A model generated the notes under the pieces. That model did not search any database and was not told the DNA's origin. It was given only the letters and a program-made list of their open reading frames with translations. A program made the position numbers and the translations under genes. A stretch of 64,000 nucleotides of DNA from Elusimicrobia bacterium GWD2_63_28 (GTDB taxonomy: Bacteria > Elusimicrobiota > Elusimicrobia > Elusimicrobiales > UBA9959), in the NCBI GenBank assembly GCA_001799895.1, contig MGUI01000070.1, forward strand, positions 1 through 64,000. The letters are read 5' to 3'. Of this stretch, positions 23,629-33,107 are shown one piece after another; position 1 is the stretch's first letter, and every line of letters starts with the position of its first letter.

Positions 23629-24957
23629 ATGAATATCGTCGAATTTACCGATAGATTTATTTCAATGGAGGAAAAGTATGACTTGTTTAGTCTAAAGGTT
23701 GATGGGGTGTATTGGTGGGATATTGTGAGACATGATGTCTTTCATTTAATTTATAAGACAATATCCGACATCCCTGTTGCACCGGGCAGGCGTATAGCGA
23801 TAGATTTAGGCGGCCGCCTACGACGTATCGTGGGGTCTATTGTTCTTAATGTTAGAGTGTTTTATGGGGGAGGAGGTGCCTTGTTCTTTCGTTGCGCTAG
23901 AAATATGAGAGACAACTCCTACGTGGATATAATTAGTGACTCTTTAATAGATTTGTGTCGCAATGATTCTTTTGTAATTGACACCTATCCTTACAGGTAC
24001 CACATTCCATCAGCTATCTTTAAATATGCAGATTGTAAATATACGGATGCCACGCTTGGTAATATTCGTGAAATTATTAAAAATAAACTTGGTGTTGACA
24101 TGGATCTGCGCGAGTATATTTCTTCTAGAGTCGCTACTTATAAAAGAGAGCGCAATTATTATCTTTATTTAATAAAAAAAATATCTCCTAAATGTGTTGT
24201 CGTGGTGCAAAACGGCATACAGAAGTCATTATTTGCCGCAGCTCAAGAGTTAGGGGTGCCATCAATAGAGCTGCAGCATGGGCTAATAAACTACATACAT
24301 CCCGCGTATTCATATTCGCGTAAAATAAATTATGAGCATATTCGCTATTTTCCAGATTATCTTCTAACAATCTCAGACTTTTGGCTGAAGGATTGCTTTT
24401 ATCCAGTTAAAAATATTGTTAATGTGGGGTGTGATTCTCTTTATTGCGTGCCGCAACGAATAACGGATAGATCGTGTCTAGTCGCGACTGCCAATGTTTA
24501 TGATGGTGTTTTGCGGCCCATGCTAAAGAAGATCTCTGGCTTTTTAAAAGATTGGAAGTTTATTTATAAACTTCACCCTAACCAGTACCATGAGTTTAGT
24601 GATGTTGTTGAGGATTTGAAACCATTCCGGAATGTGAGCGTGATTGCGAACCAGAAATCAATTAGAGACTGTCTTGGTGAGGTCTCTACAGTTGTTGCAA
24701 TACAGTCGACTAGCGTTTATGAATCTTTACAGGCTGGTAAGCTGGTAGTGATATTGAAAGAATATGATTATAACGCGCATCAAGATGTATTCTTGAATAG
24801 TAACGTGCGATTGGTGAACGATGCTGCTGAAATGATGGAAACGCTTGGTAATTTGATTCCGGGCAATCTTAAGGAATCTACTACTATATTCTTTGATAAA
24901 TTTAAGCGCCAAGTAGTTGTTGATTTGTTTGAGCGTCTTGGGCTAAAAACCTCTTAA
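23629..24957 (+). CDS. GT-B-like capsule transferase (possible nonulosonic acid transferase)
   Basis: This 442-residue cytosolic protein has no clear membrane segment. Motifs: ELQHGLINYIHP near 210-221, YKLHPNQ near 305-311, and IQSTSVYESLQAGK near 357-370. His-Pro and Ser/Thr-Ser motifs at this spacing are known from bacterial sialyl- and polysialyltransferases, where they bind the CMP donor. They also occur in related capsule and CDP-glycerol transferases. It lies directly after legF and wzx. Assignment as the legionaminic acid transferase is inference. Confidence 0.55.
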   Translation: MNIVEFTDRFISMEEKYDLFSLKVDGVYWWDIVRHDVFHLIYKTISDIPVAPGRRIAIDLGGRLRRIVGSIVLNVRVFYGGGGALFFRCARNMRDNSYVDIISDSLIDLCRNDSFVIDTYPYRYHIPSAIFKYADCKYTDATLGNIREIIKNKLGVDMDLREYISSRVATYKRERNYYLYLIKKISPKCVVVVQNGIQKSLFAAAQELGVPSIELQHGLINYIHPAYSYSRKINYEHIRYFPDYLLTISDFWLKDCFYPVKNIVNVGCDSLYCVPQRITDRSCLVATANVYDGVLRPMLKKISGFLKDWKFIYKLHPNQYHEFSDVVEDLKPFRNVSVIANQKSIRDCLGEVSTVVAIQSTSVYESLQAGKLVVILKEYDYNAHQDVFLNSNVRLVNDAAEMMETLGNLIPGNLKESTTIFFDKFKRQVVVDLFERLGLKTS

Positions 24958-25001
24958 CAGGGGCGAAGTTGATGATGGCGTTTCTGTAACTGGGACTTAC
25001 T

Positions 25002-26819
25002 ATGGGAGCTATTGCAGGCGAATTGTTATTTGAGAAAGACAAGCATGTAAATCCAGCATTGTTGGATAAAATGATTGATGTCATGGCCCACCGTGGGCCT
25101 GATGCAAAAAAAATATGGATTAAAAACAATATTGGTTTAGCCGGAAGGCGGTGGCGAATAAACGATAATACTTCGGCGGGCGATCAGCCACTGTTTAATG
25201 AGGACCAGACTATCGCCGTCTTATGCGACGGGGAAATATATAATCATAAAACGCTTAGGGCTCTTCTAATTGAACGTGGACACCGATTTGCCTCTCACTC
25301 AGATGCGGAGGTAATTGCCCATTGTTATGAAGAGTATGGTAAAGATCAGTTTCTTAAAAAACTGAATGGGATGTTCGGTCTTGCGGTAGTTGATATAAAG
25401 AACGGGCTTGTTATTCTAGCGCGTGATCGGTTTGGGTTGAAGCCGTTATGCTATCGATTGAGTGGCTCCGGTCTCTCTTTTGCTAGTGAAATTAAGGGCG
25501 TAGTGGCGAACCGTGCGTTCCCGTTAGAAATAGACAGATTGGCGCTAAATCTGTTTTTCATGCGAGAAATTATCCCGGCACCATATACAATTTACAAAGG
25601 GATTCGGAAGCTGTGCTCTGGGGAATGTCTGATACTTAACCTGGCAACACACAATCATCAGGTTCTGAAATATTGGTGTCACGACTTTAGGCCTGACTAT
25701 TCCAAAAGTGTAAGCGATTGGGAGGCATTGACGCGGGAACTATTGCCAGCGGCCATAAATAAACAAATAGATACAGATATCTCAGTGGGAACATTTTTGT
25801 CTGGTGGTATTGATTCTGGCGCAATTGCGGCAATAACTGCGAAAAAATATAAAGATAGTAATATAACGATAAATGTTGGTTTTGAGGATAAAAGTGTTGA
25901 TGAAAGTGCTGCGGCTGCTATTACGGCACGATACATTAAAAGCCGTCATTTCGAAGTGAAAGTCTCAGTGGACAATAGTGATATCCTTTCAAAGCTTGTG
26001 GATTGTTATGATGAGCCATTTGGGGATTCTTCGTCTATCCCGTCATATTATGGGGGGCTCGCTGCTGGCCAGCATGTTAAAGCAGTTCTTACGGGTGATG
26101 GTGGGGATAGTGTTTTCGCCGGATATTATGGACTTAAAAAGATAAAGTTAATGGGGTCATTCTTTCTTCCAAATATTATTCGGCCAATATTCAAATCATT
26201 TAACAATAAGAATAATTCAATACAAAAGTTGTCCCTGCCGCGTTGGTTAATGCTTGCCTCATTGCCAGATCATATTTTTAATCCCGTAAGGGAATCAGTC
26301 CTGTCCACAAAGTGGCGATTGAAGCGCGATGATATTCTTGCAACATATTCGCATATGGAGAACGCTTTTGATGATCTGCCGGCTTTATCTGCGTTTCTGG
26401 CTATTACCTTTGATAGTCATATGCCAGATCAATTTCTAACGAAAATGGATCGTTCAACGGCGGCATTTTCTGTGGAAAATAGAAGCCCATTGCTTGAATG
26501 TGACTTAACTGAATCATTGTTTAAAATGCCGCGCGAATTGTTGTATCAGGACGGCGTGAATAGATACTTAATGCGAAAAGTTCTTAAAGACGATTTGCCT
26601 TCTGAAATATTTTCATTGCCAAAACATGGTTTTCATGTTCCGATGGAGGCGTGGGGGAAAAGCATTTGGCGGAAAAAATTAAACATGTTGTTCCAGGAGG
26701 AGCCGCAGCTGTCAGATTTTATCGATTTAACTCAGGCTGATAAATGGAACGGCCCATTGGTCTGGAATGTTTTATTCTTTGCGCAATGGTTCTCAAGCAA
26801 TAAGGGGCGATTGACTTGA
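25002..26819 (+). CDS. AsnB-like amidotransferase lacking the glutaminase cysteine
   Basis: This 605-residue protein has the two-domain plan of glutamine-hydrolysing asparagine synthetase. The N-terminal Ntn domain keeps HRGPD and DGEIYN but begins MGAIAGE where the family has MCGIAGE, so the Cys nucleophile is replaced by Gly. The C-terminal synthetase domain is intact: FLSGGIDSG near 265-273 (ATP pyrophosphatase loop) and LTGDGGDSVFAGY near 365. It should therefore adenylate a carboxylate and use free ammonia or another amine. In this locus amidation of a uronic or nonulosonic acid is plausible. AT-rich. Confidence 0.78.
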   Translation: MGAIAGELLFEKDKHVNPALLDKMIDVMAHRGPDAKKIWIKNNIGLAGRRWRINDNTSAGDQPLFNEDQTIAVLCDGEIYNHKTLRALLIERGHRFASHSDAEVIAHCYEEYGKDQFLKKLNGMFGLAVVDIKNGLVILARDRFGLKPLCYRLSGSGLSFASEIKGVVANRAFPLEIDRLALNLFFMREIIPAPYTIYKGIRKLCSGECLILNLATHNHQVLKYWCHDFRPDYSKSVSDWEALTRELLPAAINKQIDTDISVGTFLSGGIDSGAIAAITAKKYKDSNITINVGFEDKSVDESAAAAITARYIKSRHFEVKVSVDNSDILSKLVDCYDEPFGDSSSIPSYYGGLAAGQHVKAVLTGDGGDSVFAGYYGLKKIKLMGSFFLPNIIRPIFKSFNNKNNSIQKLSLPRWLMLASLPDHIFNPVRESVLSTKWRLKRDDILATYSHMENAFDDLPALSAFLAITFDSHMPDQFLTKMDRSTAAFSVENRSPLLECDLTESLFKMPRELLYQDGVNRYLMRKVLKDDLPSEIFSLPKHGFHVPMEAWGKSIWRKKLNMLFQEEPQLSDFIDLTQADKWNGPLVWNVLFFAQWFSSNKGRLT

Positions 26820-26831
26820 TGGATATTATGT

Positions 26832-28097
26832 ATGTCTGATGCTGTAAGTAACAAAAACGAGATAACTGGACAATTCTTATTGCCAGCTATAGCTTTTTCT
26901 GCAAGTTGGGGCGGGGGGACGCAACACCTGTCGCAATATGATTTATCAAAAGTCTTTCCTCTGCTCGTCTCTATTTTAATCGCGCGTTGGTTCTTACGGT
27001 CAGGTCCGAAAGTAATAATGCCGATATGGCTGACACGGTTCCTTTTTTTTACGCTTATCCATACGCTTATCGTTTTTGTTGTTTTCTTCCCTAATGAGTT
27101 GACGTATGGCTATACCGGGGTGGTGGAACTTGGCGGTGACTTCTTTCGTGCTGAAGAGGGAAAGCTTTTGGTGATTTTCCGGTTTTATCTGTTCGCGTTG
27201 TTCTCTTACGCCCTAGCGATAGAATTAAAGAGTATGCGACAAATTGCCATGTTTTCTGGATTTTATGGTCTTGGGTTGGCTTCTGTTAGCTTTGCTGGTG
27301 GATACCAATCGATTACACAGGATTATATAAGGTTGGCTGGAGGATTTCTTAATCCTAATTCATTTGGCCTTGCTGGGTTAACTGCAATGTTTCTTGGGTT
27401 TATTGCATTTTATTCTGATAATAAGTTGTGGAATAGAATCCTATCTTTTATATCAATTGGGACTGGTGGGTATGTCCTTGTCGTTAGTTCATCGCGTGGG
27501 AATATCTTGGGAGCTTTGAGTGGTATTTTTGTGGTCGTTCTTTTAAGTCGTTTGGGTAATAAAGTGAAGATGCTTGTTGCCGCTCTTGTTTTATTGGTGA
27601 GTCTGGTATTCGTTGTGCCCAATGAGTATCTTGTTACGGTTTCGCACAGATTTGAATATGATCAGATAGTTTCCAGGGGCGGTTCCGGGAGGCTCCCTCT
27701 GTGGCAAGATTATCTTCGACATTTTGGGGAATATTCTGCACAGGGCGTTGGTGCAACTCGGTCAATGACTGTTATCGAGAATGACTGGACAGATAAACTG
27801 CTGGTTACTCATAACACTTACCTGCAAATAATTGTGGAGTATGGCATTGTTGGTTTTTTCTTGTTTATGGCAACGCTTTCCTCGTTTTGGAAAAGGGCTG
27901 TATATATAAAACAAAAAAACAATTCTCTGCCCATAGCTTTATTTGTTGCTTTGAGCGTGACGATATTCTTTGGTTGTCAGCTTACCTCACGTGATACGTG
28001 GATAATATTGGGCGTGTTGGGGGCTACAACAAGTAATACTCTGCTGAAACCTAGTAAAAACAATGAAAAAGTTGTTAATAATAAGAAAATCCAGTGA
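26832..28097 (+). CDS. O-antigen polymerase (Wzy-like)
   Basis: This 421-residue protein has about ten to twelve membrane segments. The Wzy_C region shows VVSSSRGNILGALSG near 215 and GSGRLPLWQDYLRHF with HNTYLQIIVEYGIVGF near 290-340. It polymerises repeat units at the periplasmic face. Its place between assembly glycosyltransferases makes it the likely polymerase, leaving the homologue at 6378 as ligase or second polymerase. It overlaps the next gene by 35 bp. AT-rich. Confidence 0.75.
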   Translation: MSDAVSNKNEITGQFLLPAIAFSASWGGGTQHLSQYDLSKVFPLLVSILIARWFLRSGPKVIMPIWLTRFLFFTLIHTLIVFVVFFPNELTYGYTGVVELGGDFFRAEEGKLLVIFRFYLFALFSYALAIELKSMRQIAMFSGFYGLGLASVSFAGGYQSITQDYIRLAGGFLNPNSFGLAGLTAMFLGFIAFYSDNKLWNRILSFISIGTGGYVLVVSSSRGNILGALSGIFVVVLLSRLGNKVKMLVAALVLLVSLVFVVPNEYLVTVSHRFEYDQIVSRGGSGRLPLWQDYLRHFGEYSAQGVGATRSMTVIENDWTDKLLVTHNTYLQIIVEYGIVGFFLFMATLSSFWKRAVYIKQKNNSLPIALFVALSVTIFFGCQLTSRDTWIILGVLGATTSNTLLKPSKNNEKVVNNKKIQ

Positions 28098-29211
28098 AGA
28101 CTTTGGCGGTATTGAGGGCCAGGTTTGTCGATTAGCTTCATATTTGAGGGATAATGAAATAGCTGTCCCTGCGCTTGTTACTTCAGATATTGGGAGTATA
28201 TTTGCACGTAGGTTTTCAGCTCTTGGCCTTAAAGTCTACCAAGCCCCCGCTGGGCAGGTAGATATATTTGAGGCTGCAGAAATTATTTCCGGAATTGTAC
28301 AACGCGACGATATCTCGGTGGTTCAAACGCATACATTTCGGGAGAGTGTTCTTGGACGCGTTATCAAATTTAAGAATCCAAATGTTGTGCATATCTTTCG
28401 ACCTCAAACATACATAAACAACTCTTTTATCCCGAATTGGAAAAAGAAGGCTTACCATGTGCTGGATTATGTTACTTCTGGCTGGGTTGATAAATATGTC
28501 GCAAACGGGGAGTATCTCGCAGAAGAGTTAAAGAAGGCGTCCTATATTAAGGCTCAGCAGATTGAGGTTGTAATTAACGGACGGGATGGAATAGGCGAAC
28601 CTGATGGTCCATGCTTAATTCCAGGGGGGCCGTTGCCTCCTAAGGTCGCTATGGTCGCTAATCTGTTTTGGAAAAAAGGACATGACACATTGATTAAAGC
28701 CTTGGGGATTTTAAAAAAAAGGGGGATTCACATTAATGCTCGACTAATTGGTGGGGAAAACACAAATTTCGACGCAGCCAAAACACCTATTACCGACGCT
28801 CTTAAACAATTGGCTCGTGAGGTGGGGGTTGAATCTCAAATAGAGTTTTATGGGCATACCGAGGACATGGCGGCAGCCTTAAAAGATTACCCAGTATTAA
28901 TACTTCCATCGGATAGTGAGGGGGTTCCAAATTGTGTTTTAGAGGCAATGAGTTTGAGAAAACTCATATTGGCTTCAAAAGTAGGTGGTGTTCCTGAGTT
29001 GCTTACGCATAATGTGTCCGGACTGCTCTTCCCCCCGCAAAACCCAGTAGCTACAGCCGAGGTCTTGGAAGAAGTATTTGTTAGGACAGCCGGCCAATGG
29101 GAGGCCATGCGAACGGCTGCTTTTCATCGTTGGCAGAAACAATTTTCTATGGCTGGAATGATGGATGGGTATTTGCGAGTGTATAAGCAATATGGAATTG
29201 TTCGCAATTAA
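28063..29211 (+). CDS. Family 4 glycosyltransferase
   Basis: This 382-residue GT-B enzyme opens with FGGIEGQVCRLASYL (glycine-rich acceptor loop). The donor site shows ANLFWKKGHDTLIKAL near 205 and LPSDSEGVPNCVLEAMS near 284-300, the usual E-x7-E motif of GT4. It adds a sugar to the lipid-linked unit; donor unknown. Translational coupling with wzy is likely from the 35-bp overlap. Confidence 0.82.
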   Translation: MKKLLIIRKSSEDFGGIEGQVCRLASYLRDNEIAVPALVTSDIGSIFARRFSALGLKVYQAPAGQVDIFEAAEIISGIVQRDDISVVQTHTFRESVLGRVIKFKNPNVVHIFRPQTYINNSFIPNWKKKAYHVLDYVTSGWVDKYVANGEYLAEELKKASYIKAQQIEVVINGRDGIGEPDGPCLIPGGPLPPKVAMVANLFWKKGHDTLIKALGILKKRGIHINARLIGGENTNFDAAKTPITDALKQLAREVGVESQIEFYGHTEDMAAALKDYPVLILPSDSEGVPNCVLEAMSLRKLILASKVGGVPELLTHNVSGLLFPPQNPVATAEVLEEVFVRTAGQWEAMRTAAFHRWQKQFSMAGMMDGYLRVYKQYGIVRN

Positions 29212-29257
29212 TGCGCTGTATGTGTAAATAAAGATATTCGTTTTGCCGGCACTATAT

Positions 29258-30301
29258 ATGACAGACGTTGTTTTTGTGATTATAGGACGTAATGAAGGGG
29301 AGCATCTTCAGCGGTGCTTTTCTTCTGTGCTTTTGGCTTCTCAGGAAGCATTACGGTGTGGATTAATCTGTAGGGCGGTGTATGTGGATAGTCAATCGAC
29401 AGACAACTCAGTGGAATTAGCAAGGCAGAACGGTGTGCCTGTTCTGTACTCGCATCCTGATTATGGTACCCCATCAAATGCTCGAAACACAGGGGTTATT
29501 CTTACAAAAAGCACCTATCTGATGTTTATTGATGGCGATATGGAGTTGTCCTCTGAATGGGTTGTTAACGGAGTGAACTTCTTATTAAACAATCAGAAAG
29601 CGGCCGGGGTTTCCGGGTTGCGGAATGACATGCGCTTATCCAACCATAAAATAATTCTGATTGAAAATTATTATAAAACCCAAAAGGAAGTCTCGATAGT
29701 TAATTCTGATGTCGGCGGGGCATATTTGTATAGACGTTCTGCTTTGGAAGCAGTTGGTGGTTTCGAACCAGAGTTGCCGTGTAATGAGGAGGCTGTTTTG
29801 TGTTGTGAGTTGAGATCTATCGGATGGGAACTGTATCGCATTAAGGTCCCCATGATTGTGCATTGGGATACCAAAGTTGCGTCACCACTGCAGGCTATTC
29901 GTCATATCCTGCTGTCACGTAAATCGACAGTGTCTGGGGTTATCTTTAGGTATGCAGTGTTAAGTTCTAAGTGGTGGCGCGTATATCTTTTAGGATTTCA
30001 AAAAGACTTGTTATGGCATACTTTATGGGGTATTGGGATGTGCGCGGTGATTGCAATGGCAGATATGCATGTGGGGATATTCTTATTTCTTGTCGGGACA
30101 TCGTCCTATGTTGTCGGGCTATATAATGAAAAAGGTGATTTAAATAGAGCTGTTGGTGCTTTACTCCTTAGGACGGTGTATGTGGTGAACTTTGTTGTTG
30201 GATTATTGCTTAATCGCCCTCGCCTTGTTTTTGGAGTGCAAAATAATCCTGATTACGTTAATAAGATACAGCAAATTAACACGAGATTCTCCTGGTCATG
30301 A
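29258..30301 (+). CDS. Family 2 glycosyltransferase with C-terminal membrane region
   Basis: This 347-residue GT-A enzyme shows VFVIIGRNEGEHL at the start, YVDSQSTDNS, and the metal-binding D-x-D as FIDGDMEL near 91-98. A later NEEAVLCCELRSIGW corresponds to the acceptor-side ED motif. Two to three hydrophobic segments lie after residue 250. ATG 29258 is preferred over an upstream TTG. It overlaps the next glycosyltransferase by 4 bp. Confidence 0.8.
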   Translation: MTDVVFVIIGRNEGEHLQRCFSSVLLASQEALRCGLICRAVYVDSQSTDNSVELARQNGVPVLYSHPDYGTPSNARNTGVILTKSTYLMFIDGDMELSSEWVVNGVNFLLNNQKAAGVSGLRNDMRLSNHKIILIENYYKTQKEVSIVNSDVGGAYLYRRSALEAVGGFEPELPCNEEAVLCCELRSIGWELYRIKVPMIVHWDTKVASPLQAIRHILLSRKSTVSGVIFRYAVLSSKWWRVYLLGFQKDLLWHTLWGIGMCAVIAMADMHVGIFLFLVGTSSYVVGLYNEKGDLNRAVGALLLRTVYVVNFVVGLLLNRPRLVFGVQNNPDYVNKIQQINTRFSWS

Positions 30302-31338
30302 ACAACCTTCTTCCACTTGTGAGCTTTATTGTTGTCGCGCGAAATGCGGGGCAGTACCTAGATGATATGTTTTCCGACTTTCTTGCTCAGGATTATCCAA
30401 GGGAGAATGTTGAGTTTTTGTTTGTTGATGGGCAAAGCACGGACAAAACAAGGCAACAAATAGACAAAATCATGCATGCGCCCCAAGGGTTTTCATTTAG
30501 ATTTCTCGAGAACCACAAAAAGATATTAGCAACCGGATGGAATATCGCTTTAAAAGAGGCAAAGGGCGACATTATTCTTCGCATTGATGCACATGCCCGA
30601 ATACCGGAAAACTTTATCCGTATAAATGTGGAATCAATTCTTGCGGGGCAGGATATAGTTGGCGGGCCGGTAATATGTAGGTTGCCGATATCACTGTGGC
30701 CCCGGCTTGTCGCTATCGCCGACAATTCTAAATTTGGTGGCGGTGGAGCAGATTTTCGAAATCCTGGCACTGCAAGATATGTTGATACTCTGGCGTATGC
30801 TGCCTATAGAAAAGAGGTGTTTAAGAGGATTGGTGGATATCATGAACTGTTGATTCGCAACCAAGACAATGAGATACATTATAGGATGAAAAGAGCGGGC
30901 TATAGATTTTGGTTTAATCCGGAGATTTCTTCAAATTATACTCCAAGGACGGAATGGCTTAAGCTTGTGAAGCAGAAGTTCTCAAATGGATACTGGGTTG
31001 GATTAGTTTCCTCTATTTCCCCTGGATGCTTTGGCTTGCGGCATTTTGTGCCCTTAGTGTTTTTGCTGGGGCTATTACTTTCTGGATTGCTGGCTATAAT
31101 GGGTCAGCCCAATCTGGTTTTCCTGATTGTGAGCGTATACCTTTTGGCTTCTTTGGGGTTTACTGTTAAAGCTGTTAGATGGGAATCTGCTCAAGTGATC
31201 TTAATCGCGTGGATTCTTCCAGTAATGTTTATCGTGATGCATTTGTCGTATGGCTGCGGGATTCTCTTGGGGGGGATTGCTGCTTTAGTTAAGTGCAAGG
31301 AACTGCGTGCTTACAAAGTGCCATTCCCGATTGAGTGA
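30298..31338 (+). CDS. Family 2 glycosyltransferase (ExoA/SuccA-like) with membrane tail
   Basis: This 346-residue protein has VSFIVVARNAGQYLDD (8-23), FVDGQSTDKT, the D-x-D RIDAHARIP near 95-103, and RNQDNEIHYRMKRAGYR near 195-211. At least three hydrophobic segments follow residue 245. It resembles ExoA-type transferases of succinoglycan-like pathways. It starts within the stop of the preceding gene (ATGA). Confidence 0.8.
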   Translation: MNNLLPLVSFIVVARNAGQYLDDMFSDFLAQDYPRENVEFLFVDGQSTDKTRQQIDKIMHAPQGFSFRFLENHKKILATGWNIALKEAKGDIILRIDAHARIPENFIRINVESILAGQDIVGGPVICRLPISLWPRLVAIADNSKFGGGGADFRNPGTARYVDTLAYAAYRKEVFKRIGGYHELLIRNQDNEIHYRMKRAGYRFWFNPEISSNYTPRTEWLKLVKQKFSNGYWVGLVSSISPGCFGLRHFVPLVFLLGLLLSGLLAIMGQPNLVFLIVSVYLLASLGFTVKAVRWESAQVILIAWILPVMFIVMHLSYGCGILLGGIAALVKCKELRAYKVPFPIE

Positions 31339-31353
31339 TTGGTAGATAATCTT

Positions 31354-31950
31354 ATGCGACAAATACTTAAGCGGATATCTTTTGAAAATATCTGGTTGTG
31401 GTCTAGATATATTTGTTTCTATCTCTTAAATCAGCCCAAGTATAAAAAGTTGGGATATACCGCACTAATAGTGCGCCCATTGCGAATTGTTGGGCAGCAC
31501 TATATCTCAGTCTGCCGAAAAGTGAGAGTAAATTCCGGGGTGTGGCTATTGGCACAGAAAATAGACGATAATGAGCCAGCTCTAATTATTAATGAAGGCT
31601 GCGTTTTGGGGGATTCTAATCATATTGTTGCTGTTAGAAGTGTTGTTTTAGGCAAAAATGTGCTCACCGCGAACAATGTCTATATTTCAGATAATCTGCA
31701 TTCATTCGATGATGTTAATACTCCAATAATGTTTCAGCCTGTTAGATTTAAGGGGGCAGTAAATGTTGGAGATGGGGCATGGATTGGCGAAAATGTTGCA
31801 ATTATAGGTGCTAGTGTGGGAAAAAACAGTGTGGTTGGCGCGAACTCTGTTGTCACCAAAAACATCCCTGATTATTCTATCGCTGTTGGGTCTCCTGCCC
31901 GAGTGATTAAACAGTTTAACTTCCAAACAAAGAAGTGGGAAAAAGTTTAA
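31354..31950 (+). CDS. Hexapeptide-repeat acyltransferase
   Basis: This 198-residue protein has a left-handed beta-helix pattern (INEGCVLGDSNHIVAV, NVGDGAWIGENVAIIGAS, then VGANSVVTKNIPDYSIAVGSP), ending with the usual SPARVIK. It is probably an O-acetyltransferase of the repeat unit. N-acylation of a sugar amine (a LegH-like role) is possible, but the gene is 9 kb from the leg operon. TTG at 31339 could extend it by five residues; ATG is preferred. Confidence 0.72.
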   Translation: MRQILKRISFENIWLWSRYICFYLLNQPKYKKLGYTALIVRPLRIVGQHYISVCRKVRVNSGVWLLAQKIDDNEPALIINEGCVLGDSNHIVAVRSVVLGKNVLTANNVYISDNLHSFDDVNTPIMFQPVRFKGAVNVGDGAWIGENVAIIGASVGKNSVVGANSVVTKNIPDYSIAVGSPARVIKQFNFQTKKWEKV

Positions 31951-31965
31951 TATTGAGGAACAATA

Positions 31966-33105
31966 ATGAAAAAGAATACGCGGGTATTAATTACTGGGGG
32001 TGCTGGTTTTATTGGTTCTAACTTAGCGCGATCCCTTGTGCGTAAGGGATACGAGGTAACTGTTCTTGATAATTTATCTAAACAAATACACGGGGATAAG
32101 GCTATGTCTCCGCTTTATAAATCAATAAAGGGTCTGGTCAGATTTGTTGAGGGAGATGTGCGAAAGAAGAAGGATTGGCTGAAAGTGCTTCCTGGGCAGG
32201 ATGTTATTGTTCACTATGCAGCTGAAACAGGTACAGGCCAATCCATGTATCAGATGGACAAGTATGTGGATGTTAATGTGCGGGGAACGGCTATACTAGC
32301 GGATTTGCTGGCGAATAGGAAGTATTCAGTAAAGAAAGTCGTGGTAGCTTCTTCGCGGGCAGTATATGGCGAGGGGAAATATAAATGTAAAAAGCATGGG
32401 ACAGTCTTTCCTGCTACCCGAACTTCCCCGGACATGGCTAATAAGATATTTGATCCTAGGTGCCCAATATGTCATGTGCCGGCCATGACTCAGCCCACTG
32501 ACGAATTATCTATGTTAACTCCGTTGTCTGTATATGCTATGACAAAGCGCATGCAGGAGGAGTTGCTGACTGTTGTGTGCCGGACTGCGGATATCCCCTT
32601 AGCGATATTCCGGTACCAGAACGCGTTTGGCCCAGGGCAATCTTTATCAAATCCATATACGGGCATATTGTCTATATTTTCTGGATGTATAAAGAATATG
32701 CAGGCCATTAACATTTTTGAGGATGGGAAAGAGAGTCGTGATTTTGTCTATATAGACGACGTCGTAGCCGCCACAGTTTTAGGGATTAAGTCTAATTTTA
32801 AAGATATACGAACGTACAATGTGGGGTCTGGTGTGGCAATTGATGTGTTAAGAGTCGCCAAGAGTTTGTGCCGACTTTATCGAAAAGAAGTGCCGATAAC
32901 TGTATCTGGAAACTTTAGAATAGGCGATATCCGCCACAATACGGCGGACCTCCTTAAAATACGGAATGAGTTGGGATTTTATCCCAAGTATGATTTCATG
33001 AAAGGGCTAAGGAAATTTGTCGCATGGGTAAATACGCAGAAAGTATCTCCGAGCAAATACGGACATTCTTTAAACGAACTACGGACAGTCGGGTTATTGA
33101 AATAA
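31966..33105 (+). CDS. dTDP-L-rhamnose 4-epimerase-like SDR
   Basis: This 379-residue extended SDR has [11 protein letters not shown] (10-20) and SSRAVYGEG with catalytic YAMTK. An inserted loop carries cysteines (YKCKKHG and DPRCPICHVP, near 138-170), which is characteristic of the wbiB/Tll group that converts dTDP-L-rhamnose to dTDP-6-deoxy-L-talose. The rhamnose genes at 39.5-43 kb would supply the substrate. The metal site and exact substrate are inferred. AT-rich. Confidence 0.65.
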   Translation: MKKNTRVLITGGAGFIGSNLARSLVRKGYEVTVLDNLSKQIHGDKAMSPLYKSIKGLVRFVEGDVRKKKDWLKVLPGQDVIVHYAAETGTGQSMYQMDKYVDVNVRGTAILADLLANRKYSVKKVVVASSRAVYGEGKYKCKKHGTVFPATRTSPDMANKIFDPRCPICHVPAMTQPTDELSMLTPLSVYAMTKRMQEELLTVVCRTADIPLAIFRYQNAFGPGQSLSNPYTGILSIFSGCIKNMQAINIFEDGKESRDFVYIDDVVAATVLGIKSNFKDIRTYNVGSGVAIDVLRVAKSLCRLYRKEVPITVSGNFRIGDIRHNTADLLKIRNELGFYPKYDFMKGLRKFVAWVNTQKVSPSKYGHSLNELRTVGLLK

Positions 33106-33107
33106 TT

